A DNA stretch of 54,636 bases from Sporosarcina sp. P13 (GCF_002743055.1 NZ_PDYM01000019.1:1-54636), one strand, 5' to 3'; shown: positions 26,217 to 35,427, numbered from the stretch's first letter. Notes: generated by a model not told the origin, from the sequence alone. Translations and numbers: made by a program.

Positions 26217-27935
26217 TTAAAAGGCACCAGATCCTCCGCCGCCGCCACCCGTTCCGCCACCGCTACTGCTACTGCTATCGTCACTTGGCGTGTTAGCGGA
26301 TACGTTAGATGATGCTTGACTGAATGAACCTGTTAGGAAGACGGGGTTATAGACCATACCTCCATGGTAAGTGCCCTCATAATAACTACTATGATGTTCG
26401 TTTGGATTGGTGCGGTTTTCCTTGAGTTGCTGTTGAGCATCGGCGAACGCTTTGTAGTAAGAATCGAGTTCAGGATGTTTGACTCCTACTCCGTAAATCA
26501 GAACGCGGAATCGATCATCAATGGATAATGACTGCCATTTCTTCGTATCCAATTCCTTCATCCATTTCTCTACCTGATGCCACTCTTGAGATAATAGCGT
26601 ACCGAAATAGTTATGCGCACGATAAAACAACGCATACGCTAAGGCAACTAACGTCAGCATGATTGCCATGAACATGTGTAAATACAATTCGTAGACTAAA
26701 AAGTAGATAACAATTCCTATTCCTATCAAACCTATTACACTTAAAACCACACGCTCTGTAGTAGTTTTTTCATGAAGTTCATACTGATCTAATTCTTCTT
26801 TAAGAAGCTTTTGCCACATCGTAAATTTTAGATTAAATGACTCATAATTCTTCTTTGCTTTCGTATAGCTTTTTAATTGTCCAAGTGTAAACTTTTTGTC
26901 CTCGCCAACTTGGTAGAATAGTAGTTGTATCAATTGTTTTTCATGTTCTAATTTGACGTTCGCATCTACTAACTCAAACTCTTCATCAGATAATTGCTTT
27001 ACATGACCTTTACGAACTAAGTCTAATAAGGCAGCAGACATCAGCTCAATAGTGGCTGTACCTCTTCGAAAAAGTAAGAGTGCAGGCATACTCATATCAC
27101 TCTGCGGAACATAAAAACCGTTTGAATCAATTTGATACCGTGCTTCTTTACTATGTCTTTTCCTTCTGCCGTTAGCAAACATTCCAATTAGCACAACCGC
27201 TAAAAATCCTGTCGCGACACTGACCCCACCTATAGTTGCTGCACGTTTTTGGTCAGCTAGGAAATGCGCTTTCTCCATCGCTAACCGTTGCTGTTCTTCC
27301 ATTACAACGGGACGAATTTCTCCGTCACGCGCATTCATATCAGGAAATAATGACGGTTCATAAACGACTCGTATATCTCCGTTTTCACCAGAATACACTG
27401 TGCCCATAGCAAATACGACGCTACCATCTTCTTTCACTTTACCCGTCTTCTCGGCGCTATCGTACCCTAGAAATAGAACGTCCGAAGCTGTGCTTGGCGG
27501 CACTACCGTAATTGTCATATTCCCATAATCTGTTTCATTGCGCTGATCAAAAAACGGCCAATAAAACTGCGCACCATCTTCGTATTTTTCCATCCCATGT
27601 ACAATGTTGTACTGTAAATCTACTGTGATGACTTCACTATCGCCTTTTCGATAGGCACGGTATTCATAATTCTTTTTTTCGACCTTTAACTCTTTATCTT
27701 TTTCATAGGCTGTAAACTCTTCAATTAATGCACCTTTTTTAGGCTTGATCTCGCGAATGATGCCATTAAACTCACTATCAAAATCATACGTATGCCGTTC
27801 ATGTACTTGAACTGTACCATCTGGTTGTAATTGTGCGTTAATCTGAACATCTGTAATGCTAAAATCTACCGCTCGCACCGTCGTTGGTAGAACAAGAAAA
27901 GCTAGCAAGACTAGACTCAACAGTTTCCATCGCAT
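26217..27935 (-). CDS. DUF2207 membrane protein with Gly-rich C terminus
   Basis: The 572-residue protein has a signal peptide, an extracytoplasmic beta-rich domain (about 25-200), a membrane helix (about 232-252), a cytoplasmic region, two further helices (about 395-440) and a tail SSSSSGGGTGGGGGGSGAF typical of DUF2207 proteins. The function is unknown. The ATG at 27935 is preferred over GTG at 27944 because AAGGGG lies 8 bases before it. That ribosome site is inside a perfect 12-bp inverted repeat (27941-27974), so translation may be controlled. Confidence 0.85.
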   Translation of the reverse strand: MRWKLLSLVLLAFLVLPTTVRAVDFSITDVQINAQLQPDGTVQVHERHTYDFDSEFNGIIREIKPKKGALIEEFTAYEKDKELKVEKKNYEYRAYRKGDSEVITVDLQYNIVHGMEKYEDGAQFYWPFFDQRNETDYGNMTITVVPPSTASDVLFLGYDSAEKTGKVKEDGSVVFAMGTVYSGENGDIRVVYEPSLFPDMNARDGEIRPVVMEEQQRLAMEKAHFLADQKRAATIGGVSVATGFLAVVLIGMFANGRRKRHSKEARYQIDSNGFYVPQSDMSMPALLLFRRGTATIELMSAALLDLVRKGHVKQLSDEEFELVDANVKLEHEKQLIQLLFYQVGEDKKFTLGQLKSYTKAKKNYESFNLKFTMWQKLLKEELDQYELHEKTTTERVVLSVIGLIGIGIVIYFLVYELYLHMFMAIMLTLVALAYALFYRAHNYFGTLLSQEWHQVEKWMKELDTKKWQSLSIDDRFRVLIYGVGVKHPELDSYYKAFADAQQQLKENRTNPNEHHSSYYEGTYHGGMVYNPVFLTGSFSQASSNVSANTPSDDSSSSSGGGTGGGGGGSGAF

Positions 27936-27940
27936 AAAAA

Positions 27941-27974
27941 TCACCCCTTATCATGAGTATACGATAAGGGGTGA
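27941..27974 (-). promoter_or_regulatory. Hairpin masking the DUF2207 ribosome binding site
   Basis: Perfect 12-bp arms TCACCCCTTATC (27941-27952) and GATAAGGGGTGA (27963-27974) with a 10-base spacer. In the mRNA the Shine-Dalgarno AAGGGG lies in the 3' arm, six bases before the ATG region. No U tract follows, so it is not a terminator. Confidence 0.75.
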
Positions 27975-28036
27975 AAATTAGATTCAATTACTTACAGAAT
28001 TTTTAAAAGTTACTGTAACTATATAAGTAGAGCTTT

Positions 28037-28531
28037 CTATAACTTCATCACCCGATAAAAATAGTAGCCAATCGAAGCAAACAATAGCACCAAAATACCA
28101 ATAAATATCGGCATATTTAGTGATTCCGCCCGCCCAAGCGCAATCGCATTCATTTGCCACATGATGTAGATGATTAACAATGTGGATATGTTTTTCGTGA
28201 CGTTCATAAATATAACACCATAGCGGTATTGGGTTTCGATGTTGTCCGGTCGCAAATTGAAGTAATTATACGTATGCGGATATTTCTCCAAAATAAATAG
28301 ACCAATCCATAGAATAATACCAATAATCGGTAGCAACAAAAGTTCAAATTTAGATCCATAACGATCCACTTCACCATTTGCACCGAAGTGGGCCGGAATT
28401 TGATCTGGCAACTGATTCCACTGCAAGACCAAGTACATCAGAGACGCTGCGAATAAAGCGATAACCAACACATCGAAAGCTTTTTCAACACTTGATCTCG
28501 GTATGTCGAGCTTCGGTTTTTCCACCTGCAT
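28037..28531 (-). CDS. DUF1648 membrane protein
   Basis: The 164-residue protein has about four helices. LVLQWNQLPDQIPAHFGANGEVDRYGSK is the DUF1648 signature region (LPxxIPxHFxxxGxxDxxG). In Bacillus, related proteins such as SdpI give immunity or act in signalling, but DUF1648 alone does not define a role. It lies 24 bases after the methyltransferase gene on the same strand. Confidence 0.85.
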   Translation of the reverse strand: MQVEKPKLDIPRSSVEKAFDVLVIALFAASLMYLVLQWNQLPDQIPAHFGANGEVDRYGSKFELLLLPIIGIILWIGLFILEKYPHTYNYFNLRPDNIETQYRYGVIFMNVTKNISTLLIIYIMWQMNAIALGRAESLNMPIFIGILVLLFASIGYYFYRVMKL

Positions 28532-28554
28532 GACTGTACCTCCTGTTTCACAGG

Positions 28555-29751
28555 TTACTTCAGTTTCTCAACGATAACGACCTTCAAATAATTAAATTCA
28601 GGATAGTCACGTGGCGTACGGAAATCTTTCGGCAAAGTAGATTCTTCAAGCACTTTATAACGAATTCCCGTCTCTTTAAACGCTTGTTCAATGAATCCTT
28701 TAAACTTTTTCATACTGAAGCTCGCATTGTTTGTGGATGCCACAATAATACCGTTCTTTTCCGTTACCGCAATTGCTTCTTTCATCAGCATCGGATAATC
28801 TTTTGCCGTGCTGAACGTATATTTCTTCGAACGCGCAAAGCTTGGTGGATCGAGTACGACCAAACCAAACTTCATGTCGTGACGCTTCGCATAACGGAAG
28901 TAATCAAAAACATCCATCACTTTGATGTCCTGCTGTTCGTAATCGATACCGTTCACGCTAAACTGCTCAATCGTTTTCGCCACACTACGTTTCGCCAAAT
29001 CTACACTCGTCGTCTTCGTCGCGCCACCTAAAGCAGCCGCCACTGAAAATGCCCCTGTGTAAGAGAATGTGTTCAACACCTCGCGACCTTCCGAATACTT
29101 TTCGCGAATCATCTCACGCACATCGCGCTGATCAAGGAAAATACCCGTCATCGCCCCATCATTCAAATCAATAGCAAAGTTCATGCCATTTTCTTTAACG
29201 ATGATCGGGAAATCACCTTCAGTTCCCTTCACGAAGTCATCTTGTTCCACATACTGCCCCTGCGTATCAAAGCGTTTCTTCTCATAGATGCCTTTATATT
29301 CCGCACGCTTATCAAGTACGTTATAGACATGGTGGCGGAACTTATAAATTCCTTCACTATACCAGCTAACTAAATAATAGCCATCGAAATAATCGATTGT
29401 TAGTCCACCAATACCATCGCCTTCTCCATTGAATAAACGGAAAGCCGTCGTATCTGGATCTTCCATATACGAATCACGACGTTCAAATGCCGTAGCCATC
29501 TTCTGATCAAAGAAATCAAAATCAATCGCTTCTGTTTCATTCACCGTCAATACCCAACCGATTCCTTTATTCTGCTTACCATAATAGCCCTTCGCCAAAA
29601 ACTTATGATAACGATCCGTCAAACGAAGCAAATCGCCTTCCTCCGCCCGAATCTCACTCGTCATTACGGCATCTTTCAAAATTAACGGATAGCCCTTCTT
29701 CAAAGCCACGGTCCCTTGTGCATTCAACTGTATTTCAACTAATTTACTCAT
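28555..29751 (-). CDS. Class I SAM-dependent rRNA methyltransferase (RlmI-like)
   Basis: The 398-residue protein has an N-terminal PUA-like domain (LKKGYPLILKDAV) and a C-terminal Rossmann methyltransferase: VLNTFSYTGAFSVAAALGGA binds SAM, and VVLDPPSFARSKK holds the catalytic DPPSF loop. The closest known types are RlmI/YwbD 23S rRNA m5C methyltransferases. The ATG at 29751 has a weak site but matches the domain boundary. Confidence 0.88.
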   Translation of the reverse strand: MSKLVEIQLNAQGTVALKKGYPLILKDAVMTSEIRAEEGDLLRLTDRYHKFLAKGYYGKQNKGIGWVLTVNETEAIDFDFFDQKMATAFERRDSYMEDPDTTAFRLFNGEGDGIGGLTIDYFDGYYLVSWYSEGIYKFRHHVYNVLDKRAEYKGIYEKKRFDTQGQYVEQDDFVKGTEGDFPIIVKENGMNFAIDLNDGAMTGIFLDQRDVREMIREKYSEGREVLNTFSYTGAFSVAAALGGATKTTSVDLAKRSVAKTIEQFSVNGIDYEQQDIKVMDVFDYFRYAKRHDMKFGLVVLDPPSFARSKKYTFSTAKDYPMLMKEAIAVTEKNGIIVASTNNASFSMKKFKGFIEQAFKETGIRYKVLEESTLPKDFRTPRDYPEFNYLKVVIVEKLK

Positions 29752-29905
29752 ATCGTCATCCTCAAAGTGTATTTTTCTTATTATCTCATGCTTACACGTA
29801 AGATGAAAGCGTCATATGCACCTAAATATCTAGTCTACTCATTGCTTTCCAAATACTACACAAGCTACACTAGTAAAAACAGCGAACCGAATAGGAGGAA
29901 ATCCC

Positions 29906-30640
29906 ATGAACATTACCACACTTGGCATCTGGGGCGGCTACCCTAAAGCTAACAGCGCAACATCATCATTCCTCATCGAGCATGATGGATTCCATTGCCT
30001 AATCGACTGCGGCAGTGGCGTACTCGCTTCCTTACAAAACCATATTGCACTCGACCAACTCGATGCAATCGTCATCAGCCATTATCACGCCGATCACATC
30101 GCAGACATCGGCAGCTTGCAGTACAGCCGATTAATACAGTATTACCTCGGACAACCGTCACCTACACTACCGATTTACGGGCACACCCAGGATGAAGAAC
30201 AATTTACCAAGTTATCATATAAAGGGCAGACAGAAGGTGTGGAAATAACGGCAGAACAATCCGTCAAAATCGGACCATTCACCGTATCGTTTTGTCCAAC
30301 CGTTCACCCCGTCTACTGCCTGGCGATAAAGTTCACCGTCGAAGGCAAATCCGCAGTCTTTACCGCAGATACCGAATGGACTGACGCCCTCATTCCGTTT
30401 GCACAGCACGCAGATATCTTAATCAGCGAAGCCAACCTTTACGAAGAACACATCGGCATCTCCCCCGGTCACCTTGCCGGTAGCCAAGCAGGAACACTCG
30501 CACAGCAAGCCGAAGTGGGGCAACTCGTCCTCACTCACTTGCCGCATCACGGAAACATCCAAGATATTTTGAACGAAGCGAAAAAAACCTTCACTGGTTC
30601 GGTAGAGCTTGCAGAAGCCGGGAAAGTTTATACTTTGTAA
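29906..30640 (+). CDS. MBL-fold metallo-hydrolase (YhfI-like)
   Basis: The 244-residue protein has the metallo-beta-lactamase signature SHYHADHIAD (about 58-67), a second ligand in TVHPVYCLAIKF, the ADTEW Asp and a C-terminal LTHLPHHG. It resembles Bacillus YhfI and RNase Z-type hydrolases without the beta-CASP domain. AGGAGG precedes the ATG. Repeat array D follows the stop codon. Confidence 0.88.
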   Translation: MNITTLGIWGGYPKANSATSSFLIEHDGFHCLIDCGSGVLASLQNHIALDQLDAIVISHYHADHIADIGSLQYSRLIQYYLGQPSPTLPIYGHTQDEEQFTKLSYKGQTEGVEITAEQSVKIGPFTVSFCPTVHPVYCLAIKFTVEGKSAVFTADTEWTDALIPFAQHADILISEANLYEEHIGISPGHLAGSQAGTLAQQAEVGQLVLTHLPHHGNIQDILNEAKKTFTGSVELAEAGKVYTL

Positions 30641-30656
30641 GGGCGGATATGTGGGC

Positions 30657-30835
30657 TATGAGCGCGAGACCGGGTTCTATGAGCGCGGCACCAGGTTCTA
30701 TGAGCGCGAGGACACAATCTATGAGCGCGGCACCAGGTTCTATGAGCGCGAGGACACAATCTATGAGCGCAGGACCAGTTCTATGAGCGCGGCACCACGT
30801 TCTATGAGCGCAGCACCACGTTCTATGAGCGCCCA
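30657..30835. repeat. 21-bp tandem repeat array D (9 units)
   Basis: Nine units starting TATGAGCGC lie at 30657, 30678, 30699, 30720, 30741, 30762, 30782, 30803 and 30824: 21-bp spacing apart from one 20-bp unit. The core is the same as array C; the variable parts (GGCACCAGG, GAGGACACA) differ. The single-base deletion breaks any long reading frame. The array lies between the MBL gene and the uppP terminator. Confidence 0.93.
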
Positions 30836-30858
30836 ACCACAATCTACAGCACACAAAA

Positions 30859-30885
30859 AGACCTCTGCATAATTCGCAAAGGTCT
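30859..30885 (-). terminator. Terminator of uppP
   Basis: Arms AGACCT and AGGTCT with inner GC pairs; A5 at 30855-30859 gives the minus-strand U tract. Confidence 0.8.
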
Positions 30886-30894
30886 CTTTCATCA

Positions 30895-31725
30895 TTATAA
30901 AAACACAATAACAGCCAAAATTCCAGCTAGGACAATACGATAAATCGCAAACGGCACTAATTTCACCTTGGAAATCAATTTCAGGAAGAAACGGATCGAA
31001 ATCAGCGAGAACACGAACGCGCTCAGGAAGCCGACGACGTAAAACGAAATATAATCCATCGACATATACTCCCAGTTCTTCAGCACAGACACCAAACTAG
31101 CACCTATCATAATCGGCACCGCCATGATAAACGTAAAATCTGCTGCCGTCCGGTGATTCATCCCGAACAACACACCACCCGAAATCGTTGCCCCTGAACG
31201 GGAAAACCCTGGCCAAAGCGACAAACACTGCACCAGTCCGACAGTGAACGCCTGTCTGTATGTAATTTGATCAAGCGTCTCTACCCACGGTTGCTTCGGC
31301 CCAAATTTATCCGCCGCAATCATCAACAACGCACCCGCAACTAATGCAATAATGACCGTTTCCACACCGAATAAATAATCATCGATCAAATCCTTGAATG
31401 CAAAACCAAAAATAACCGCTGGCAACATGCCGACGATGACGTGTAATAAATTAAACTGCTCACTCATCTTGGTATCGCTCTTACCTTTATACAAACCGAC
31501 TAGACTGAATAATCGTTTCCAAAAAACGACGACGACAGCTAAAATTGAGCCTAACTGAATGACGATTTTAAATGTGATTGCGGGATATTTCCCTAAGAAC
31601 TCTTCCGTCTTCAACCACATATCATCGACAATGATCAAGTGTCCTGTTGAAGAAACAGGCGCAAATTCCGTCATTCCTTCTACAAATCCTAATATTAATG
31701 CTTTAATTAAATCAAATAATTCCAT
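30895..31725 (-). CDS. uppP: Undecaprenyl-diphosphatase
   Basis: The 276-residue membrane enzyme dephosphorylates undecaprenyl pyrophosphate to recycle the cell-wall lipid carrier; extra dosage gives bacitracin tolerance. The (E/Q)xxxE-type EGMTEFAPVSSTGH and the WPGFSRSGATISGG motif carry the catalytic Glu, His, Ser and Arg. About seven to eight helices are present. It neighbours the lia stress operon, which responds to bacitracin in Bacillus, but a 276-bp region with DnaA boxes separates them. Confidence 0.96.
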   Translation of the reverse strand: MELFDLIKALILGFVEGMTEFAPVSSTGHLIIVDDMWLKTEEFLGKYPAITFKIVIQLGSILAVVVVFWKRLFSLVGLYKGKSDTKMSEQFNLLHVIVGMLPAVIFGFAFKDLIDDYLFGVETVIIALVAGALLMIAADKFGPKQPWVETLDQITYRQAFTVGLVQCLSLWPGFSRSGATISGGVLFGMNHRTAADFTFIMAVPIMIGASLVSVLKNWEYMSMDYISFYVVGFLSAFVFSLISIRFFLKLISKVKLVPFAIYRIVLAGILAVIVFL

Positions 31726-31803
31726 AGGTCTCTCTTTCCGCGAAGGCTATGCTCCACCTATTCTATTTTCTACTAACTATAGCATTACTATGACGGTAGC
31801 AAC

Positions 31804-31952
31804 AGTGGATAAGTTTCAAGCGTAGCATTATCCACATGTGTACACTTTTTATTTCCGCATAAATACAAGTGGTTATGCACAAAACGAGTGGATAGTTTGT
31901 GGAGAAGTGTATATTTTCTGGCAATTCATGTCGAATGAATTTGTTATCCACA
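31804..31952. promoter_or_regulatory. DnaA-box cluster
   Basis: Within 149 bp there are three exact boxes: TTATCCACA at 31828-31836 and 31944-31952, and TTATGCACA at 31873-31881. Near matches on the other strand are AGTGGATAA (31804-31812), AGTGGATAG (31887-31895) and TGTGGAGAA (31898-31906). The region lies between uppP and liaR with no gene. No dnaA, dnaN or AT-rich unwinding element is nearby, so a regulatory or titration cluster is more likely than an origin. Confidence 0.75.
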
Positions 31953-32001
31953 CTGCATGTCACTAGTTATTCCTATGCTAGATTGTATTTTAATATGCCG
32001 G

Positions 32002-32634
32002 TTACTTCGCCAACTTCTTCTGAAATGCATAAATAACCGCTTGGGTGCGGTCTTGTACTTCGAGTTTTGATAGAATATTACTAACATGCGTCTTCACTGT
32101 TTTCAACGCAATAAACAATTCATCCGCGATTTCTTGATTGGATTTACCTTGTGCCAACAACAATAATACTTCGAGTTCGCGCTCCGTTAAATCTTCGTAC
32201 AATTCATGCGCTTGGCCGCCACGCATTTTGGTCATCATTTTAGATGTCACTTCAGGCTCCAATACGGTCTGTCCTTGCATCGTTTCCCTGATCGCATCCG
32301 CCACGCGCTTGGCATTCGACGTCTTTAAAATATAGCTGACGGCTCCAGCTTCAAGCGCAGGATACAGTTTATCGTCATCCAAGAAGCTCGTAACAATGAT
32401 TACTTTCGCTTCAGGCCACTGCGCGATAATTGCCGCTGTTGCCTCCGCACCGTTCATAATCGGCATCACCATATCCATCAAGATAATATCCGGTCGTAGT
32501 ACAAGTGCCTTATCGACTGCTACTTGACCATTTTCCGCTTCCCCAATTACTTCAATATCCGGTTGCATCTGTAAATAAGTCGATACACCAATTCGCACCA
32601 TTTCATGATCATCGACTAACAACACTCGAATCAT
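32002..32634 (-). CDS. liaR: NarL-family response regulator LiaR
   Basis: The 210-residue regulator has a receiver domain with the phosphorylation Asp in [13 protein letters not shown] and conserved Lys near 104, plus a LuxR-type helix-turn-helix ([26 protein letters not shown]). Context with LiaS, LiaF and LiaH identifies it as LiaR/VraR. It overlaps liaS by 26 bases and should activate the liaI promoter on envelope damage. Confidence 0.93.
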   Translation of the reverse strand: MIRVLLVDDHEMVRIGVSTYLQMQPDIEVIGEAENGQVAVDKALVLRPDIILMDMVMPIMNGAEATAAIIAQWPEAKVIIVTSFLDDDKLYPALEAGAVSYILKTSNAKRVADAIRETMQGQTVLEPEVTSKMMTKMRGGQAHELYEDLTERELEVLLLLAQGKSNQEIADELFIALKTVKTHVSNILSKLEVQDRTQAVIYAFQKKLAK

Positions 32635-33655
32635 TCGCTAGCTCTCCTTTTTCAATAGGCAATTTCACTTCTATAATCGTCCCTTGCGATGGTACCGAGA
32701 CAATCTTACAGCTACCACCGATTTCTATCGCACGTTCCCGAACATTTTGTAAACCGTAGCTTCCACCTTTTCCATCATCTTGTTTAAATCCAACACCATT
32801 ATCTTGCACACGCAAAATAGCCAGTCCATCCCGCTGGATCAATAAAATCTCTACTTCGGTCGCATTTGCATGACGCAGCGTATTCGATAACGTCTCCTGC
32901 GCAATACGGAATAAATGATCTTCCGCACCTTTAGATAACTCAATGTCCTCTAAACGATGGCGAATATCAAATGTCACTTTTTCCTGTAACTCATGCAATA
33001 ACTCTTCCAGCCCTTGAGCAAGTGTCTTGTTATGCAACGCTGCGGGGCGTAAATGTAAAAGTAAAGCCCGCATCTCAAGCTGAGCTTGCTGCACCATTTT
33101 TTCCACTTGCAGTAACGGCTTTTCGATCGGTGAACTATCTTCTTGCTGCTCAACAAGTGCCGACAATAACATCGATGCTGCAAATAATTGCTGAGAAACG
33201 GAATCATGCAATTCCCTAGCTAATCGTTGACGTTCCTGAACAATTCTCTCTTGAATAATTTTATCTTGCGTTTCAACGCGTTTATCTGTAATCCTTCGCA
33301 AACTACTGCGCTGCGCTTCAAGCACTTCATATAATTGCTCAATCGAACGGTTTGTCTGTTTTTTCATCTTATTGGATTTGATAAATTCCTGTTTTGAATA
33401 TAGATCTTCCAATTTTTCGTTAATGACATTTTCTCTTGTTCTACTGTTTAAACTAATCCAACTAGCGATCACTAAACTCGTAACAAAGATTGTAGAAAAT
33501 AACCAAGCCAAAAAAGGCATATCCGCTGCTTCCGTCTCTAAAAGTAACGTACTATATTGCGCGAAAGACAAATCCATGAATAGATAGAAAAAAAAGGCTA
33601 CTAGCACACTAAACATGAAGGTTAAGAGTAAGGTGCGTCCGATAATTGCTTTCAT
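32609..33655 (-). CDS. liaS: Sensor histidine kinase LiaS
   Basis: The 348-residue kinase has two N-terminal helices, a coiled region, the HisKA_3 box [16 protein letters not shown] with the phospho-His, and an ATPase domain ([24 protein letters not shown]). The short extracytoplasmic loop between the helices is that of intramembrane-sensing kinases. It overlaps liaF by four bases. Confidence 0.93.
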   Translation of the reverse strand: MKAIIGRTLLLTFMFSVLVAFFFYLFMDLSFAQYSTLLLETEAADMPFLAWLFSTIFVTSLVIASWISLNSRTRENVINEKLEDLYSKQEFIKSNKMKKQTNRSIEQLYEVLEAQRSSLRRITDKRVETQDKIIQERIVQERQRLARELHDSVSQQLFAASMLLSALVEQQEDSSPIEKPLLQVEKMVQQAQLEMRALLLHLRPAALHNKTLAQGLEELLHELQEKVTFDIRHRLEDIELSKGAEDHLFRIAQETLSNTLRHANATEVEILLIQRDGLAILRVQDNGVGFKQDDGKGGSYGLQNVRERAIEIGGSCKIVSVPSQGTIIEVKLPIEKGELANDSSVVSR

Positions 33656-34353
33656 TTTCTGCGCACCTCCACGTCACCAATCCATGTAAATATTGTAATG
33701 ATCAACTCTGGGTCATTTGGTTGCTTCGTTTCATAGCCGTCATGTTCCTGCACCGTTTCATTAAATAATTGCTGTGAGTCCTTTGCCAATAAATTCGCCT
33801 TACCATACAAAGTCGCATAGTGAATCCGGACCGGAATGTCATATGGCAACTCAATTATAATTTTACCGAAGATTTGACGAATCGAAATGAAAGAAGCCCC
33901 TTTAGGCAAGACCGTATCTGTCACATCGACCTGCACATCACCGAAAAACCCTTGTATATGAACATCTTCCCACTCATACGTTGAAAACGGCGTGGATTGT
34001 ACGGAGAATAAGCGGTTCCTCCATAGACCTTGCGACCGTCTCGCTCTTGGCTTTTGCAAATCTCCAAAAACTTCGCTAGGCGGTGCGCCTTTCCATAGCT
34101 TTACTATAATGTAGAGAATGATTGCCAAAACTAGCAGTCGTACACTCCACAACGTCAGAAGTGCAATAACAACGAAGACTGCACCCGTGATTACGGTCCA
34201 TTTCTCCCGCTTTCGGTAGCCATAATCGAGGAATCCCCAACCGAGAAGGAGGAAAATAAAGTTACCGTTTGAAAATACAATAGATTCGACGAACGCAATC
34301 GTCAGTAAAGCGAGCACATAAACCGAAATTTTTGTAGAATCCTTTGTAGCCAT
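33652..34353 (-). CDS. liaF: LiaF, negative regulator of LiaRS
   Basis: The 233-residue protein has about four N-terminal helices and a C-terminal soluble beta-helix-like domain (VHIQGFFGDVQVDVTDTVLPKG, SIRQIFGKIIIELP), the signature of LiaF/VraT. It keeps the kinase LiaS off in unstressed cells. It is preceded by a hairpin (34375-34397) that separates it from liaH. Confidence 0.92.
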   Translation of the reverse strand: MATKDSTKISVYVLALLTIAFVESIVFSNGNFIFLLLGWGFLDYGYRKREKWTVITGAVFVVIALLTLWSVRLLVLAIILYIIVKLWKGAPPSEVFGDLQKPRARRSQGLWRNRLFSVQSTPFSTYEWEDVHIQGFFGDVQVDVTDTVLPKGASFISIRQIFGKIIIELPYDIPVRIHYATLYGKANLLAKDSQQLFNETVQEHDGYETKQPNDPELIITIFTWIGDVEVRRK

Positions 34354-34374
34354 TTCATTCTCTCCCTTCTCGAT

Positions 34375-34397
34375 GGAGGAAGCGCAATACTTCCTCC
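34375..34397 (-). other. Intercistronic hairpin between liaH and liaF
   Basis: Perfect 8-bp arms GGAGGAAG and CTTCCTCC with a 7-base loop and no strong U tract. A similar stem-loop downstream of liaH in Bacillus subtilis limits readthrough so that liaIH exceeds the regulator genes; the same role is inferred. Confidence 0.6.
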
Positions 34398-34415
34398 TCT
34401 AGTTTACACAATTTC

Positions 34416-35036
34416 TTAAGACTTTGCGTGCGTTTTCTCTAATGAATCCAAACGTTGCTCCATGGAAGAATGACTTTGCGTAGTTCTTGTCCCGCCACCT
34501 AAGTTTTCGATATACGAATGTAAATCGTCAAGCGTCGAAAACGTGCTGTCCGGCGTAACAAAACGATCCATCTTTTCCTGCGCCCGGGTGACGTTTTCCT
34601 TACCCATCAACTGCAACTGACGAACACGCATATCCCTCACGCGATGCTTCATCTCTTCGAATTTCCGTTCCAATGAAAGCAATTCATGTGTTGCGTCCTG
34701 GATGCTCACAGACAATCGAGCCACACGCCCTTCATACGCTTCCACTTCTTCTTTCGCGAAGGCGATCAATTCTCCTTCACCTGTTGCTTCCGCTAATTCT
34801 AGCTGATTACGACGTTTCATCGCCATCAAGTCTGCATCTTGCCGTTCGCTTTCAAGTTCATCTTTCAAACGACCTTGTCGCTCCAACAACTTACCGATTT
34901 CTGCTGTTTGTTTCTGTGCGTCCAAAAAGTATTGATTGAGCAACGCAAGCGGATTTTCTTTCTTCTGCGGTTTGTCCATCAAACTTTTGAAATCTTCCTG
35001 TATTGTATATTTCAATCGATGCCAAAATGCGTTCAT
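34416..35036 (-). CDS. liaH: PspA/IM30 family protein LiaH
   Basis: The 206-residue protein is almost entirely coiled coil (about residues 25-160), starting with MNAFWHRLKYTIQEDFKSLMD, as in PspA/LiaH. It forms large oligomers that bind stressed membranes. It follows liaI by 14 bases. In Bacillus, LiaI recruits LiaH to the membrane under cell-wall antibiotic stress. Confidence 0.9.
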   Translation of the reverse strand: MNAFWHRLKYTIQEDFKSLMDKPQKKENPLALLNQYFLDAQKQTAEIGKLLERQGRLKDELESERQDADLMAMKRRNQLELAEATGEGELIAFAKEEVEAYEGRVARLSVSIQDATHELLSLERKFEEMKHRVRDMRVRQLQLMGKENVTRAQEKMDRFVTPDSTFSTLDDLHSYIENLGGGTRTTQSHSSMEQRLDSLEKTHAKS

Positions 35037-35050
35037 AATCCATCTCTCCT

Positions 35051-35398
35051 TTATTTTGTAAGTTCACTCCACTGACGTTCAAAATTTGTAAATGGGTCAT
35101 CCGATTTCGTAATGTTCGGGTTCACAGTACGCTCATTCCACTTGTGCCACACATAATACATCCCGATCAATGCGATGATTCCGATGAATGCCCCAATATT
35201 TGATACCGATCCAATCAAGCTAATAATCAACACCGCCATCCAAAAGACTTTAGCAAGCTTCGAAATACTCTTTCTCCAATAATGGAAACTAGTTAGCGCA
35301 ATCGCTCCTGTGATAGCGAGTACAATAATCGATCCTAAGTTCAATACCAACGTCAGACCTGCAACAATTCCAAGTAAAAGTAATCCAAGTTTTTTCAT
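35051..35398 (-). CDS. liaI: LiaI-type membrane protein
   Basis: The 115-residue protein has about four short helices arranged in two pairs and a hydrophilic C terminus (NPNITKSDDPFTNFERQW). LGLLLLGIVAGLTLVLNLGS at the start and its position directly ahead of liaH support LiaI. GGAGG precedes the ATG. It is the first gene of a liaI-H-F-S-R operon; liaG is absent. Confidence 0.8.
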   Translation of the reverse strand: MKKLGLLLLGIVAGLTLVLNLGSIIVLAITGAIALTSFHYWRKSISKLAKVFWMAVLIISLIGSVSNIGAFIGIIALIGMYYVWHKWNERTVNPNITKSDDPFTNFERQWSELTK

Positions 35399-35427
35399 GT
35401 TGTTGTCCTCCCTTCATTTGTAACTTT

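Noticed and set aside
31804..31952. Chromosomal origin oriC
   Set aside because: DnaA boxes are present, but there is no dnaA-dnaN-recF context, no AT-rich unwinding element and no clear strand switch of genes.
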